Of a stretch of DNA of 56,138 bases, positions 1 through 8,746 are shown in pieces. The notes under the pieces were generated by a model. The model did no database searches, was not told the origin of the DNA, and saw nothing but the letters and a program-made list of their open reading frames with translations. The first letter of the stretch is position 1; each line of letters opens with the position of its first letter. The DNA lies in the NCBI RefSeq assembly GCF_016793595.1, contig NZ_JAEULY010000006.1, positions 1 to 56,138 of the forward strand, given 5' to 3'. Source of the DNA: Phreatobacter sp. GTDB lineage: Bacteria > Pseudomonadota > Alphaproteobacteria > Rhizobiales > Phreatobacteraceae. A program made the position numbers and the translations under genes.

Positions 1-2181
1 CTCGCCGGAGAGGCGGTTCAGCGAGGCGGCAAGCGGCGCGCCGTAGAGACCGAGGATCGGGTTGAAGGCGGCGGGCGGGGTCGCGCCGCCGTTCAGGGCC
101 GCATCGATGCCGGCCGCGACATTGCGCGGATTGACGCCGCCAGATCCGCTCAGCGCGTGGCCGGCGCGATAGCCGTTCACGGTCAGTGTCACGTCATTGG
201 TCCCGTAAACGACGCTGGCCGTTGCACCGCTCGTTCCCGCGAGCGTGAACATCCCGCTGACACCGCCCGATGCTGTCAGGACCGTATAGGTCTGCGCCTG
301 GAAGCCTCCCGGCGCAAAGGACAGCGTCGCGCCGCCCAAGGTTGCCGATCCGTTGACCGTCGTCAGGCTGGCCGGCGTGAAGGTGTAGATCGACGTGGAG
401 GTGAGACTGAGCGCGCCGTTGATCGTCAGGTTTCCCGCCTGAAGCGTTCCGCCGGCGATCGCCGTCGCCGCATTGATCGTGCCGGTGCCGCCGAGCGTGC
501 CGCCCGCATTGACCGAGACGCCCGAGCCGCCGATCACGCCGTTGACCGCCAGAAGGCCGCCATCAACTGTCGTGGAGCCGGCATAGGTTCCCGTCCCGGT
601 CAGCGTGAGGCTGCCGGCACCGCGCTTGATAAAGCCGCCAGCGCCGCCCAGCGCGCCCGACAGGGTGACCGCATTGCCGCCGGTATCGATCGTGCCGCCG
701 CCCGCGGCGAAGGTCATGGCGTTGGCGACGGCATAGCTGCCACCGAAGCGCAAGGTGGGGCTGCCGGAACCGCCGCCGAGTTCGATGACGCTTGTCCCGG
801 CAGCGGTCGCGGAGCCGAGCTGCAGTGTTCCGGAGCGAACTTGCGTCGCGCCCGAATAGGTGTTCGCACCAGCGAGCACGGTCGTGCCGTTCTCGACCAG
901 CACCGTGCCATTGCCGGTGATGGCGGGCGCGAGGACGTAATTGCTCTCGGTGTGGTTGAGGACGATCCGGCCGGTGCCCGCGCCGAACCGCAGTTCGGCC
1001 ACGTTGAGAAAACCGGCCGCCACGGCTGCGGAACCAGAGGCCGCACCGATATTGATCGTACCGGTCGAGCCGGCCTGATTGGCGATGAAGATGCGCTGCG
1101 TCGCGGCACTGACGCTGACCGAGCCGCCGTTGTCGACCGTCAGCGTGCCAGTGCCGAAATAGCCGACGATCAGATAGAGCGCGTCGGTCCACTGGGAGCC
1201 GGCGCCGCTCACGCGCACAGTGCCGCTGCCGCCAGCACCCCGGCCGAGCAGAGCGCCATGAGCCGCGACAGTGCCGCCGTTCGAGACGAGCACCGTGGCG
1301 CTGCCGTCCCAGCCAATAGTGGAATTGGTCATGGTCGTCGTGACGGCCAGCGAACTGCCGGCGCCGTCGACAGTCAGGGAACCGGTACTTCCGGCATACC
1401 TGCCGATCGTGAGGAAGCCGGCTTGCACATCGCCGCCGTTCGAGACCGCGAGACTACCCGTCCCATAGGAGCCGACCACGAAGCCGAGCTGGACGTTCCA
1501 GAGACTGCCGCCACCATCGACGGTCGCGGTGCCGCTCCCGGTGGCCTTGTCGCCGAGAGTGCTGGCCTTGTCGTTGGCATGGGCGCCGCTGAGGACATTC
1601 AGCGCGCCCTGCCCCGAATCTCCGATGATGTGACCATTGGTCGCGTTCCACGTGGTACCCGCGCCCGTGATCGTCACTGTGCCCGAGGAGCCGGCGAATG
1701 TGCCCAACTGGGCGAAGGACGTGATATTGGCTGTGGCTCCGCCCGAAAGCGTGAATACGCCAGTGCCACGAAAGCCAGCGTAGAGGTACTGACCGTTCCA
1801 CGTCGTGCCAGGCCCACTGACCGCGGTGCTGCCGGTCTCGCCGGCCAGTTCGCCGAGCATAGCCGAGTGGTGGGTGAAGGTCGCTCCTGACGAAACGCCG
1901 AGCGATGCACCCGCGCCGGTCGCGCCGACCTTGAGGATGTTGGTTGTCGCGACGCCGCCGGCGATCACGGGGCTCACGCTGCCGCCACTGCCGATCACGA
2001 CGTTGGTTCCCGAGCCCGGAACCGTACTCGTCGACCAGTTGGCAGCCGTATCCCAATCCGATGTCGATCCCTGCCAGATCGACTGCGCCAGAACGGGGTT
2101 GGTGAGCAGAGCGAGGACGCTCGCGGTCGCGACCAGAGAGGCGGCAACGGGGGACTTCAGCCTGTACGCAACGGCGGCCAT
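1..2181 (-). CDS. Autotransporter passenger domain (partial, C-terminus beyond window)
   Basis: The frame stays open for 727 codons from the ATG at 2181 to the left edge without a stop, so the C-terminal beta-barrel is not in the window. A Sec signal peptide is visible (hydrophobic stretch to about A32, with VLA-Q as the cleavage site). It is followed by SIWQGSTSDWDTAANW, a typical start of autotransporter-associated beta-strand passengers. The body is low-complexity Gly/Ser/Thr/Ala with repeated modules of the type GSGTVTV-GAGTTW and GTLTVxxGG, as expected for a right-handed beta-helix. Near the left edge comes a linker with the LNRLSGE motif that usually precedes the translocator barrel. 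The predicted product is a type Va secreted, surface-exposed protein; adhesion is an inference. The region upstream of the ATG is AT-rich, as a promoter would be. No other gene in the window is functionally linked to it. Confidence 0.85.
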   Translation of the reverse strand, partial: MAAVAYRLKSPVAASLVATASVLALLTNPVLAQSIWQGSTSDWDTAANWSTSTVPGSGTNVVIGSGGSVSPVIAGGVATTNILKVGATGAGASLGVSSGATFTHHSAMLGELAGETGSTAVSGPGTTWNGQYLYAGFRGTGVFTLSGGATANITSFAQLGTFAGSSGTVTITGAGTTWNATNGHIIGDSGQGALNVLSGAHANDKASTLGDKATGSGTATVDGGGSLWNVQLGFVVGSYGTGSLAVSNGGDVQAGFLTIGRYAGSTGSLTVDGAGSSLAVTTTMTNSTIGWDGSATVLVSNGGTVAAHGALLGRGAGGSGTVRVSGAGSQWTDALYLIVGYFGTGTLTVDNGGSVSVSAATQRIFIANQAGSTGTINIGAASGSAAVAAGFLNVAELRFGAGTGRIVLNHTESNYVLAPAITGNGTVLVENGTTVLAGANTYSGATQVRSGTLQLGSATAAGTSVIELGGGSGSPTLRFGGSYAVANAMTFAAGGGTIDTGGNAVTLSGALGGAGGFIKRGAGSLTLTGTGTYAGSTTVDGGLLAVNGVIGGSGVSVNAGGTLGGTGTINAATAIAGGTLQAGNLTINGALSLTSTSIYTFTPASLTTVNGSATLGGATLSFAPGGFQAQTYTVLTASGGVSGMFTLAGTSGATASVVYGTNDVTLTVNGYRAGHALSGSGGVNPRNVAAGIDAALNGGATPPAAFNPILGLYGAPLAASLNRLSGE

Positions 2182-2590
2182 CACATACGCCCTATGGTTG
2201 AAATATTGTTAACACGCAATCAATTATCGGCCATGCCGAATGTCAAGATGGCCGTCGGGTCTTTTCACATGGACATGGAGGAAGGGACGCAACCGCTGCT
2301 CCACGGCGGCCTTGCGGCTTTGAATTTGCCGGAGGCAAGGCCGCGCTACACGATTCAGCCCCGTCATGGCCAAAATGCCCCGCCGTCTGTTGCGGCCATC
2401 AGCCAGCCGCCATGTGGGTTATCACCGGCCACAACCGCCGTCTTCTCATTCCGCGCAAAAGGCATATCAAAGCGCGAGCCTCGCGCACCGCCTGCCGCGA
2501 CGGCCTGTTTCACCTGATGGAACGCGGCGGGCGCCAGGCGGGCCCTCGGCGCACCCGGTGATAGCGTTCGTCGCAATCGGGTGCGGACAT
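2182..2590. other. 409-bp intergenic region with an AT-rich promoter side and a 10-bp inverted repeat
   Basis: This gap separates the leftward autotransporter from the rightward fumarase-like pair and so should hold two divergent promoters. The first ~70 bases are clearly AT-richer than the surroundings, consistent with the autotransporter promoter. At 2306-2315 and 2335-2344 lies a perfect 10-bp inverted repeat (GCGGCCTTGC / GCAAGGCCGC) with a 19-nt loop. A 107-codon open frame (2194-2517) crosses the gap but has no recognisable protein features and I do not call it. Confidence 0.5.
2306..2344. repeat. Perfect 10-bp inverted repeat (possible hairpin)
   Basis: The arms GCGGCCTTGC (2306-2315) and GCAAGGCCGC (2335-2344) are exact reverse complements with a 19-nt spacer. 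It sits about 125 bp upstream of the autotransporter start and about 245 bp upstream of the fumarase-like gene. There is no T-run, so a simple terminator is unlikely. It could be a 5'-UTR structure, a small RNA or a regulator site. Confidence 0.45.
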
Positions 2591-3460
2591 ATGGCGATCA
2601 CATACGATCTGGTCAGGGAGGTGACGGCCAATCTCTACGATTGGTCGCTGCGGCGCATTCCGGAATCGTCCAAGGCGGAGCTCCGCCGCGCGGTTGAGAC
2701 GGAAACCGTTCCGCAGGCGCGCCAGACGCTCGCCTTCATGCTGGAGAGCGCCGAGACCGCCGAACGGACCGGGCGGTTCCTGTGTTCCGACGCGGGGGTT
2801 CCCAGCTACACCGTCAAGATCGGCTCGGCCGCACGTTTCGAGGGCGACATCCGGCAGGCGATCGTCGACGGCTTCGACCATCTCGTGCAGACCATCGAAC
2901 CGCCGATGCTGCGCTTCGTCACCAATCCGCTGACCAACGAGCGCAGCTATCGCGGCAAGGACATGCCGCTGGTGTCCTGGGAACTGATCGGCGAGGTGGA
3001 CTATCTCGACATCACCTGCGCGCCCAAGGCGCTCGGCGGCGGGCGGTGGGCGGCGATCGAAATCCTCGTCAGCCCGAGCATCGAGGACATCGAGCGGTGC
3101 ATCATGGAGATCGTGCTGAGGGCCGGCGGCCAGCACTGCCCGCCGGTGGTGGTCGGCGTCGGCATCGGCGGCACCTTCGACCATGCCGCCAAGCTGTCGA
3201 AGGATGCGACGCTCAGGCCGTTCGGCGAGCGCAATCCGGAGCCGATGGTGGCGGCGATGGAAGAACGGCTGACGCGTGCCGTCAACATGACCGGATTCGG
3301 CCCGATGGGCGTCGGCGGATCGACGACCACGTTCGGCGTCCACATCGAATATGCCGCCGGCCACGGCTTCACGCCCATCGCCGTCTCGTTCAATTGCTGG
3401 ATCAACCGGCGGACCCGCGCGCGCATCTACAATTCCGGCCGCGTGGAGCGGATCGAATGA
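2591..3460 (+). CDS. Fumarate/tartrate hydratase-like Fe-S hydro-lyase, alpha subunit
   Basis: A 289-residue protein matching the N-terminal half of class I Fe-S hydro-lyases (FumA/TtdA type), which reversibly add or remove water from C4 dicarboxylic acids. Three cysteines (C65 in CSDAGVPSYTVKIG, C183 in CPPVVVGVGIGG, C269 in SFNCW) have roughly the spacing of the three [4Fe-4S] ligands of E. coli FumA. The GVGIGGTFD and GVGGSTTTFGVHIE blocks are family signatures. The family's usual GGGSEN segment reads ALGGGRWA here, so substrate may differ from fumarate. The ATG at 2591 is chosen because homology begins there; no strong Shine-Dalgarno is visible. The gene overlaps the beta-subunit gene by 4 bp (ATGA), so the two are translationally coupled. 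The substrate (fumarate, tartrate or a relative) cannot be decided. Confidence 0.85.
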   Translation: MAITYDLVREVTANLYDWSLRRIPESSKAELRRAVETETVPQARQTLAFMLESAETAERTGRFLCSDAGVPSYTVKIGSAARFEGDIRQAIVDGFDHLVQTIEPPMLRFVTNPLTNERSYRGKDMPLVSWELIGEVDYLDITCAPKALGGGRWAAIEILVSPSIEDIERCIMEIVLRAGGQHCPPVVVGVGIGGTFDHAAKLSKDATLRPFGERNPEPMVAAMEERLTRAVNMTGFGPMGVGGSTTTFGVHIEYAAGHGFTPIAVSFNCWINRRTRARIYNSGRVERIE

Positions 3461-4089
3461 CCGGCCTCCCAGCAGGCGAGCCCGGCCTGCCGCGCGTCAG
3501 GCTGCCGATGAGCCCGGACGAGGCGCGAAGGCTGAGAGCCGGCGACCTTGTCCTGCTCGACGGCGAGGCGCTGGCCACCGTCGGCATGCCGACGCACCGC
3601 CGCATGATGGCCGAGATCGAGGCGGGACGGCCAATGCCGACGCCGATGGATGGCGGCGCCTTCTTCCACATGGGCGTCTGCTACGACGAGGAGCCGGCGG
3701 GCCCCGGGCGGTTGCACTATGTCAATCCGACCACATCGACACGCTTCAACGGCATGATGCCGACGCTGATCCGCCGGTTCGGCCTGACCGCCGTCGGCGG
3801 CAAGGGCGGCCTGTCGCGCGACAGCGTCGAAGCGATGCGCGATGTCGGCTGCGTCTATTTCTCGTTCGTCGGCGGGGCATCGGCGCTGCTCAGCCTCGGC
3901 GTGACCGAGGTGGTCGAGGCGGCATGGCCGGACCTGATCATGCAGTTCCGCCTCAATCGCATCCGGCTCGCCGGCCTCGGGCCGGTGACGGTCGCGATCG
4001 ATGCCCATGGCGAGTCGGTCTATGACCGCCTGCAGGCTTCGGCCACGGCGCGGCTGGCGGATATCCTGCAATCCGTCCGGTCGGGCTGA
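3457..4089 (+). CDS. Fumarate/tartrate hydratase-like hydro-lyase, beta subunit
   Basis: A 210-residue protein matching the C-terminal domain of class I fumarases (TtdB type), which with the alpha subunit upstream forms the active hydro-lyase. The conserved block NPTTSTRFNGMMPTLIRRFG (about residues 90-109) corresponds to the family's GPTTSxRM segment, with Asn in place of the usual Gly. It is followed by GGKGGLS (about 114-120). The motif near residue 40 that normally reads T-ARDAAH is divergent here (TVGMPTH), again hinting at a specialised substrate. The start codon overlaps the stop of the alpha gene (ATGA). The downstream quinone oxidoreductase begins 28 bp after the stop, suggesting a shared transcript. 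Confidence 0.85.
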   Translation: MTGLPAGEPGLPRVRLPMSPDEARRLRAGDLVLLDGEALATVGMPTHRRMMAEIEAGRPMPTPMDGGAFFHMGVCYDEEPAGPGRLHYVNPTTSTRFNGMMPTLIRRFGLTAVGGKGGLSRDSVEAMRDVGCVYFSFVGGASALLSLGVTEVVEAAWPDLIMQFRLNRIRLAGLGPVTVAIDAHGESVYDRLQASATARLADILQSVRSG

Positions 4090-4117
4090 CCGGCGCATCC
4101 ATGAGCGGCCAGAATCG

Positions 4118-5101
4118 ATGAGAGCGATCGAGATCACGCGACCCGGCGGCCCGGAGGTTCTGGCCTTCTGCGAACGCCCCATGCCCGAGGTCGGACCGGG
4201 CGAAGTACTGATCCGCGTCGCGGCGGCGGCGGTCAACCGGCCGGACGTGCAGCAGCGGCGCGGGCTCTATCCGCCGCCGCCCGGAACCACCGATCTGCCG
4301 GGCCTCGATGTCGCGGGAATCGTCGAGGCGGCCAGCCCGGACGTGTCATGGCCGAAGCCCGGCGACGCCGTCTGCGCGCTGGCCAATGGCGGCGGCTATG
4401 CCGAATACTGCGCCGTGCCGGCGGGACAGTGCATGCCGCTGCCGAAAGGGTCGGACTTCGTCCAGGCGGCGGCGCTGCCCGAGGCCTATTTCACCGCCTG
4501 GAACAACGTCATGTGGCTCGGCCGCCTTGCCGAAGGCGAGACGCTGCTGGTTCAGGGCGGCACCAGCGGCGTCGGCATGGCGGCGATCCAGATGGCGAAG
4601 CAATTGCGATCGGCGCGGGTCGTGGCGACAGCCGGCACCGGGGAGAAGCTCGACAAGTGCCGCGCCATCGGCGCGGACCACGCGGTCAGCTATCGCGGCG
4701 ACTGGCCGGCGGCGGTCGTCGAGGCCATCGGCGCGCAGCAGGTCGACGTGGTGCTCGACGGACAGGCCGGGCCCTATACCGAACAGCAGCTCCAGCTGCT
4801 CGCGCCGGACGGCCGTGTCGTTCTGATCGCCAGCCACCTCGGCGAGATGGCCGAGGTCAATGTCCGCAACATCGTGCGCCGACGACTGACCCTTACCGGC
4901 TCGACCCTGCGGCCCCGCACCGCCGCCTACAAGGCGCGGCTTGCAGCCGAACTCGTCCGCGAGGTCTGGCCGTTGCTCGAGACCGGCCGGATCGAGAACC
5001 ACATTTGCGCAGTCTTCGACTGGCGCGACGTCCGCGATGCCCATGCCCTGATGGATGCCGGCGAGCAGGTCGGCAAGGTCGTGCTGACAGTCAGAGCCTG
5101 A
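4118..5101 (+). CDS. NAD(P)H:quinone oxidoreductase, PIG3-like zinc-free MDR family
   Basis: A 327-residue medium-chain dehydrogenase/reductase without the zinc-binding cysteines. The N-terminal GroES-like part contains AAAVNRPDVQQRRGLYPPPP, the signature of PIG3/QorB-type quinone oxidoreductases, and PGLDVAGIV. The Rossmann part has the nucleotide-binding GGTSGVGMAAIQMAKQ. These cytosolic enzymes reduce quinones or conjugated carbonyls with NAD(P)H. The ATG at 4118 is the family start; the ATG at 4101 is out of frame and closes at once. It lies between the hydro-lyase genes and an IclR regulator, so a role in the same catabolic route is an inference. Confidence 0.88.
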   Translation: MRAIEITRPGGPEVLAFCERPMPEVGPGEVLIRVAAAAVNRPDVQQRRGLYPPPPGTTDLPGLDVAGIVEAASPDVSWPKPGDAVCALANGGGYAEYCAVPAGQCMPLPKGSDFVQAAALPEAYFTAWNNVMWLGRLAEGETLLVQGGTSGVGMAAIQMAKQLRSARVVATAGTGEKLDKCRAIGADHAVSYRGDWPAAVVEAIGAQQVDVVLDGQAGPYTEQQLQLLAPDGRVVLIASHLGEMAEVNVRNIVRRRLTLTGSTLRPRTAAYKARLAAELVREVWPLLETGRIENHICAVFDWRDVRDAHALMDAGEQVGKVVLTVRA

Positions 5102-5179
5102 GACGCGACGCCGCTTCCTTCCGTCCGGCAGCGGAATGGCTTATGCCTGGCGCCCGTTTTCTCGCGGTCCGGCCAGATC

Positions 5180-5983
5180 TTGCCCTCGTTCGCTCCCGTC
5201 CGATCCGTCGTCAAGGCGCTGGATCTCCTCGCCGAGATCAACCGCAGCGGCATCGCGACGGTGGGCGAGCTGCATCGCCGTCTGAACCTGCCGAAGCCAA
5301 CCATCGTCCGCCTGCTCGAAACCCTGATCGAGGCCGGCTATGTCGCGCGCGACGACCGGATGCGCGGCTATCAGGTCACCTCGGCGGTCGGGCGCCTCAG
5401 CGCAGGCTTCCACGGCGCCCCGCTGGTCATCGAGGCCGCCCGCCCCTGGGCGACGGCGCTGACGCGGCAGATCAAATGGCCCTGCGCCGTCTGCCTGCTT
5501 GATTTCGATGCCGTCGTGGTGCGCTTCAGCACCATCCTCGACAGCCCCGTCTCGCCGTTCCATGCGACCCTCGGCCACCGGCTGCCGCTCGGCGGGCGGG
5601 CGCTGGGCCGCGCCTATCTGCTGTTCTGCCCGGACGAGGAGCGCGCCATCCTGCGCGCCGCCATGGCCGCCTCCTCCATCGCCGAGAACCGCGCGCTGAC
5701 CGACACGGAATGCGAGGCCCTGATGGTTCAGGCGCGCCGGCGCGGCTTCGCCGAGCGCGACCCCGATGTCGAGCCGCGCAACTCGGCGACCATCGCCGTG
5801 CCCCTGATGCTCGGCGAGCGGGTGCTGGCGACCTTCGGCGTGACCTTCTTTCGCTCGGTCATCGCGACGCCCGACGACAAGGCGCGGATCATCCGGCCGC
5901 TCATGAAGGCTAAAACCCGCATCGAGAACCAGATCCGCGAAATGTCGCAATCACTGGGCCCGGCGTTTCAGGATGAGAAATGA
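5180..5983 (+). CDS. IclR-family transcriptional regulator
   Basis: A 267-residue regulator with a TTG start. Residues ~5-70 form the winged helix (VVKALDLLAEINRSG, then a recognition region TVGELHRRLNLPKPTIVRLL). The rest is the effector-binding IclR domain (AARPWATALTRQI, GHRLPLGGRALGRAYL, NSATIAVPLM). No in-frame ATG lies closer to the homology start, which makes TTG the best choice. The gene follows the hydro-lyase/oxidoreductase genes on the same strand and precedes the solute-binding protein gene, so it probably controls this small catabolic island. The effector is unknown. Confidence 0.88.
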   Translation: MPSFAPVRSVVKALDLLAEINRSGIATVGELHRRLNLPKPTIVRLLETLIEAGYVARDDRMRGYQVTSAVGRLSAGFHGAPLVIEAARPWATALTRQIKWPCAVCLLDFDAVVVRFSTILDSPVSPFHATLGHRLPLGGRALGRAYLLFCPDEERAILRAAMAASSIAENRALTDTECEALMVQARRRGFAERDPDVEPRNSATIAVPLMLGERVLATFGVTFFRSVIATPDDKARIIRPLMKAKTRIENQIREMSQSLGPAFQDEK

Positions 5984-6071
5984 TCGTGGTCTGCCAGAAC
6001 AGCCCGTCCGGGGTCCTCTAGGCTGAGCCCGACTGCTGCGCGGAACGACGCGGCGGCGGAGGAAACGAACC

Positions 6072-7055
6072 ATGACCAGCCTGTCCCGCCGCGCCTGCGT
6101 GGCCTCGATCGTGGGCGCCGGAATCGCCGCCGGAACGGGCAGCGCCTTCGCCCAGCAATGGCCGGCCCGCCCCGTGACCCTCGTCGTCCCCTTCCCCGCC
6201 GGTGCCTCGACAGATGTCGTCGCCCGGCTGCTGGCGGAGAAGCTGCGCACCGAACTGGGACAGAGTTTCATCGTCGAGAACAAGGTCGGGGCTGGCGGCA
6301 ATATCGCGGCGAGCGGCGTCGCCCGCGCGACGCCGGACGGCTACACGCTGTTCGTCACCTCGGCCGGCCCGATCGCGACCAACAAGCTGCTCTATCGCAA
6401 TCTCGCCTATGATCCGCTGACCGACTTCGACCCGATCGCCCTGATCGGCGATGTCAACGTCGCCGTCGTGGTCCATCCCTCGGTCGAGGCGAGGACGCTC
6501 GCGGAGCTGATCGCCTACGGCAAGGCCAATCCGGGCAAGCTGACCTTCGGCAGCCCCGGCCTCGGCCTGATGGGCCATATCGCCGGCGAACTCCTGCAGC
6601 GCCGGGCCGGGTTCCAGATGACCCACGTGCCCTATCGCGGCTCGGCGCCGCTGGCCAACGATCTCGTCGCCGGGCAGGTCAATGTCGCGGTTGATTTCCT
6701 GCCTGGCTACCTGCCGCTGATCCAGGCCGGCCGGGTGCGTGCGCTGGCGGTCACGGCGGACACGCGCGCGCCGCAGATTCCCGACGTGCCGACGCTTCAG
6801 GAGGCCGGCCTGCCGGGCGTCAACGCGTCGTCGTGGTTCGCGATGGTCGGTCCCAAGGGCCTGCCGGCGCCGATCGTGGAGCGCCTGTCCCAGATCGTCT
6901 CGACCTATGTGAAGAGCCCGGAGGCGCTGGCGAAGCTCGACCCGATCGGCGTCCGCCCGCTCGGCCGCGGGCCGGACGCGGTCAGGGCGGCGCAGGCGGC
7001 CGAGATCGCCAAGTGGGAAGACGTGATCAAGGCCGCGAACATCTCGCTGCAATAG
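6072..7055 (+). CDS. Bug-family (TctC-like) tripartite tricarboxylate transporter binding protein
   Basis: A 327-residue periplasmic solute-binding protein. The N-terminus has twin arginines followed by a hydrophobic stretch ending AFA-QQ, so export is by Tat or Sec. The mature start (WPARPVTLVVPFPAGASTD) and the VPYRGSAPLANDLVAGQV block are hallmarks of the Bug/TctC family. Members bind carboxylates and feed TctAB-type permeases; no tctA/tctB is present here, so it is an orphan as is common for this family. It sits behind an IclR gene and faces a hydrolase gene. A substrate linked to the nearby hydro-lyase, such as a C4 carboxylic acid, is an inference. Confidence 0.9.
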   Translation: MTSLSRRACVASIVGAGIAAGTGSAFAQQWPARPVTLVVPFPAGASTDVVARLLAEKLRTELGQSFIVENKVGAGGNIAASGVARATPDGYTLFVTSAGPIATNKLLYRNLAYDPLTDFDPIALIGDVNVAVVVHPSVEARTLAELIAYGKANPGKLTFGSPGLGLMGHIAGELLQRRAGFQMTHVPYRGSAPLANDLVAGQVNVAVDFLPGYLPLIQAGRVRALAVTADTRAPQIPDVPTLQEAGLPGVNASSWFAMVGPKGLPAPIVERLSQIVSTYVKSPEALAKLDPIGVRPLGRGPDAVRAAQAAEIAKWEDVIKAANISLQ

Positions 7056-7079
7056 GCCGCCATGGCGCGAGGCGGAGCG

Positions 7080-8021
7080 TCAGGCCGCCGCGTCCAGATC
7101 CAGCATGGCGGCGGCATTGTCGCCGACAAGCGCGCGGATCTCGGCCTCCGAGAATTGCAGGTCGATGAGATGCCCGACGACCTCCCGGTAACCTTCGATC
7201 GGGCGCGGCGAGCCGACCAGTCCGAGATCGGATGAGAGGATGGTCTTGCCGACGCCCGCGACCTCGATCACGCGCCGGAGCTCGGCGGGCTCGAACTTCT
7301 TCGACTTGCCCTCGACGAACATGCAGATCGAGTGCTCCATCGTGGCGCCAAGCGCGACCAGTCCGCGGATTTCGGCGTCGCTGCAATTGTTGACGAGATA
7401 GGTCGGGTGGTTGACGAGGAGCTTCCTGACGCCGCGCGCCTTCGCCTCCTCGAACACCATGAACAGTTCCGGCGTCGAGAGATGGCCGCCGGCCAGGATG
7501 ATGTCGTCGGCAGCGATCAGATCGAGAATCTGCTTCACCGCATCGATGAGCTTCCCGTCGGGTCCGACCGGCGTCAGCGGCACGGGATCGAGCATCTTCT
7601 TCGCGGTCTTCGGGAAGGTCTTCACCGTTCCCGCCGCGAGCACGTCGATATGGTTCTTCGCCGACAGCGTCGGCATCCAGACGATCCGGCCGCCGAGCTT
7701 GATCGCGTGGTCGACCGCGTGGGGATTGAAGCCGCCGGAGGCATTGTTCAGGGCAATGCCGGAGAACAGGCGCACGCCGGTATCGGGCACCAGCTTCTCC
7801 AGCAGGATGGCGTGGGCCGTGCCGAGATAGAAGTGGTCCTTGTAGAGCAGCGCCCGGAACCTGGCGGCGGCGCAATCCATCATGGCGTCGTGATGGTCGA
7901 GGATGCGCGGCATGGCCGCAGGCCCGCTATGGCAATGCAGGTCGACCGCGCCGACGAGAAGGCTGGCGATCTCGCTCTCCCGCGAGCCGCTCTGGAACTG
8001 ACGCCCGGGCGTATCGGACAT
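7080..8021 (-). CDS. DUF6282-type metal-dependent hydrolase (amidohydrolase fold)
   Basis: A 313-residue protein. DLHCHSGPAAMPR near the N-terminus (H29, H31) is a metal-binding HxH strand of the amidohydrolase/PHP-like TIM-barrel type, and IVWMPTLSAKNHI and LSSDLGLVGSPRP supply later conserved patches. It resembles proteins annotated as DUF6282 or uncharacterised amidohydrolases; substrate is not known. It is transcribed toward the Bug gene (24 bp between stop codons), so the two do not share a promoter, but proximity suggests a common substrate pathway. Confidence 0.75.
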   Translation of the reverse strand: MSDTPGRQFQSGSRESEIASLLVGAVDLHCHSGPAAMPRILDHHDAMMDCAAARFRALLYKDHFYLGTAHAILLEKLVPDTGVRLFSGIALNNASGGFNPHAVDHAIKLGGRIVWMPTLSAKNHIDVLAAGTVKTFPKTAKKMLDPVPLTPVGPDGKLIDAVKQILDLIAADDIILAGGHLSTPELFMVFEEAKARGVRKLLVNHPTYLVNNCSDAEIRGLVALGATMEHSICMFVEGKSKKFEPAELRRVIEVAGVGKTILSSDLGLVGSPRPIEGYREVVGHLIDLQFSEAEIRALVGDNAAAMLDLDAAA

Positions 8022-8373
8022 GGTGCTGATCTCCTCTGCGTCACGGGCGGGACCGGATGGCGCGCGCCTCGCCAGCGACGCTTCGCGGCCGCCTCGGCGA
8101 CAAACGCGGCATTGGCATTCCGGCCGCGCGGTCGCAGACCCCGTCCGATCATCGCAGGGCGCGCCGGAGGGCGGGGCCGATCTGGGGCTGTTTCAACGCG
8201 CGAAACGCAGCCTCCGCGCGCTCCCTCCGGGACCGGCGACACGGTCAGAACCTTGATGACGTGCGGCAGCCATTGAGCACTCGCCCGCAGCGCATCGTCC
8301 AGGCCGCCGCTCAAGGGGAGCTGCGGGCCGGTTGATCCGGCGTCGCCGCCGGGGGATTACCCGGTGCGTCCGA
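8022..8373. other. 352-bp intergenic region, no gene recognised
   Basis: It lies upstream of the hydrolase gene and downstream of the 65-aa gene, both on the minus strand. I see no credible coding frame. Two small inverted repeats occur: GCCCGCAG at 8283-8290 with CTGCGGGC at 8321-8328, and a 6-bp stem with a tetraloop at 8337-8352 (CCGGCG-TCGC-CGCCGG). The latter follows the 65-aa gene and could stop its transcript, although no T-run follows. The promoter for the hydrolase gene should lie near 8022-8100 but has no clear consensus. Confidence 0.4.
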
Positions 8374-8571
8374 TCAGTGCGTGGCGGACTGCCTGTTCAG
8401 GCCGCTCCAGTCCTTGCCGACGAGGTTGTAGCCGGCCTCGTTGTGGCGAAGCTGGGCGCCGGCGCCGACGAAGCGCGCATCGGCGGTCATCTGATAGCCG
8501 GTGTTCAGGAGATAGCCGGCACCGACCGCGATCAGGATCGCTACCGCAAACGCAGACAGCATGACCTTCAT
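8374..8571 (-). CDS. Small single-pass membrane protein (65 aa), function unknown
   Basis: It starts MKVMLSAFAVAILIAVGAGY, giving one hydrophobic helix (about residues 4-22), with a soluble tail containing NEAGYNLVGKDWSG. A strong Shine-Dalgarno (GGGGAAGG) precedes the ATG, which supports translation. Small proteins with this layout are common in Hyphomicrobiales; I know of no assigned function. It is divergently oriented from the WD40-cytochrome gene. Confidence 0.7.
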   Translation of the reverse strand: MKVMLSAFAVAILIAVGAGYLLNTGYQMTADARFVGAGAQLRHNEAGYNLVGKDWSGLNRQSATH

Positions 8572-8746
8572 GAGCCTTCCCCTCTCGAAATAGAATGCTT
8601 CTGACTTCTACTTAGCACGCGCGCAGTGCTGTTCAAGACAGCCCCTTGAGCTCCCCCGATGGCATTCCGAGGCCCGCGCCGCTACTTCCCGCTTGATTGG
8701 GACAGCCGTTGCAGCGACCCTCGCTGCCCGAAAATCGGACCTGCGC

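Noticed and set aside
157..1890. A 577-codon open frame on the plus strand inside the autotransporter region
   Set aside because: It is antisense to the autotransporter, whose minus-strand frame gives a clear signal peptide and beta-strand repeats; the plus-strand product is Arg/Gly-rich nonsense.
2194..2517. A possible 107-aa gene in the autotransporter/fumarase gap
   Set aside because: No Shine-Dalgarno, no recognisable domain, and it begins in the probable autotransporter promoter.
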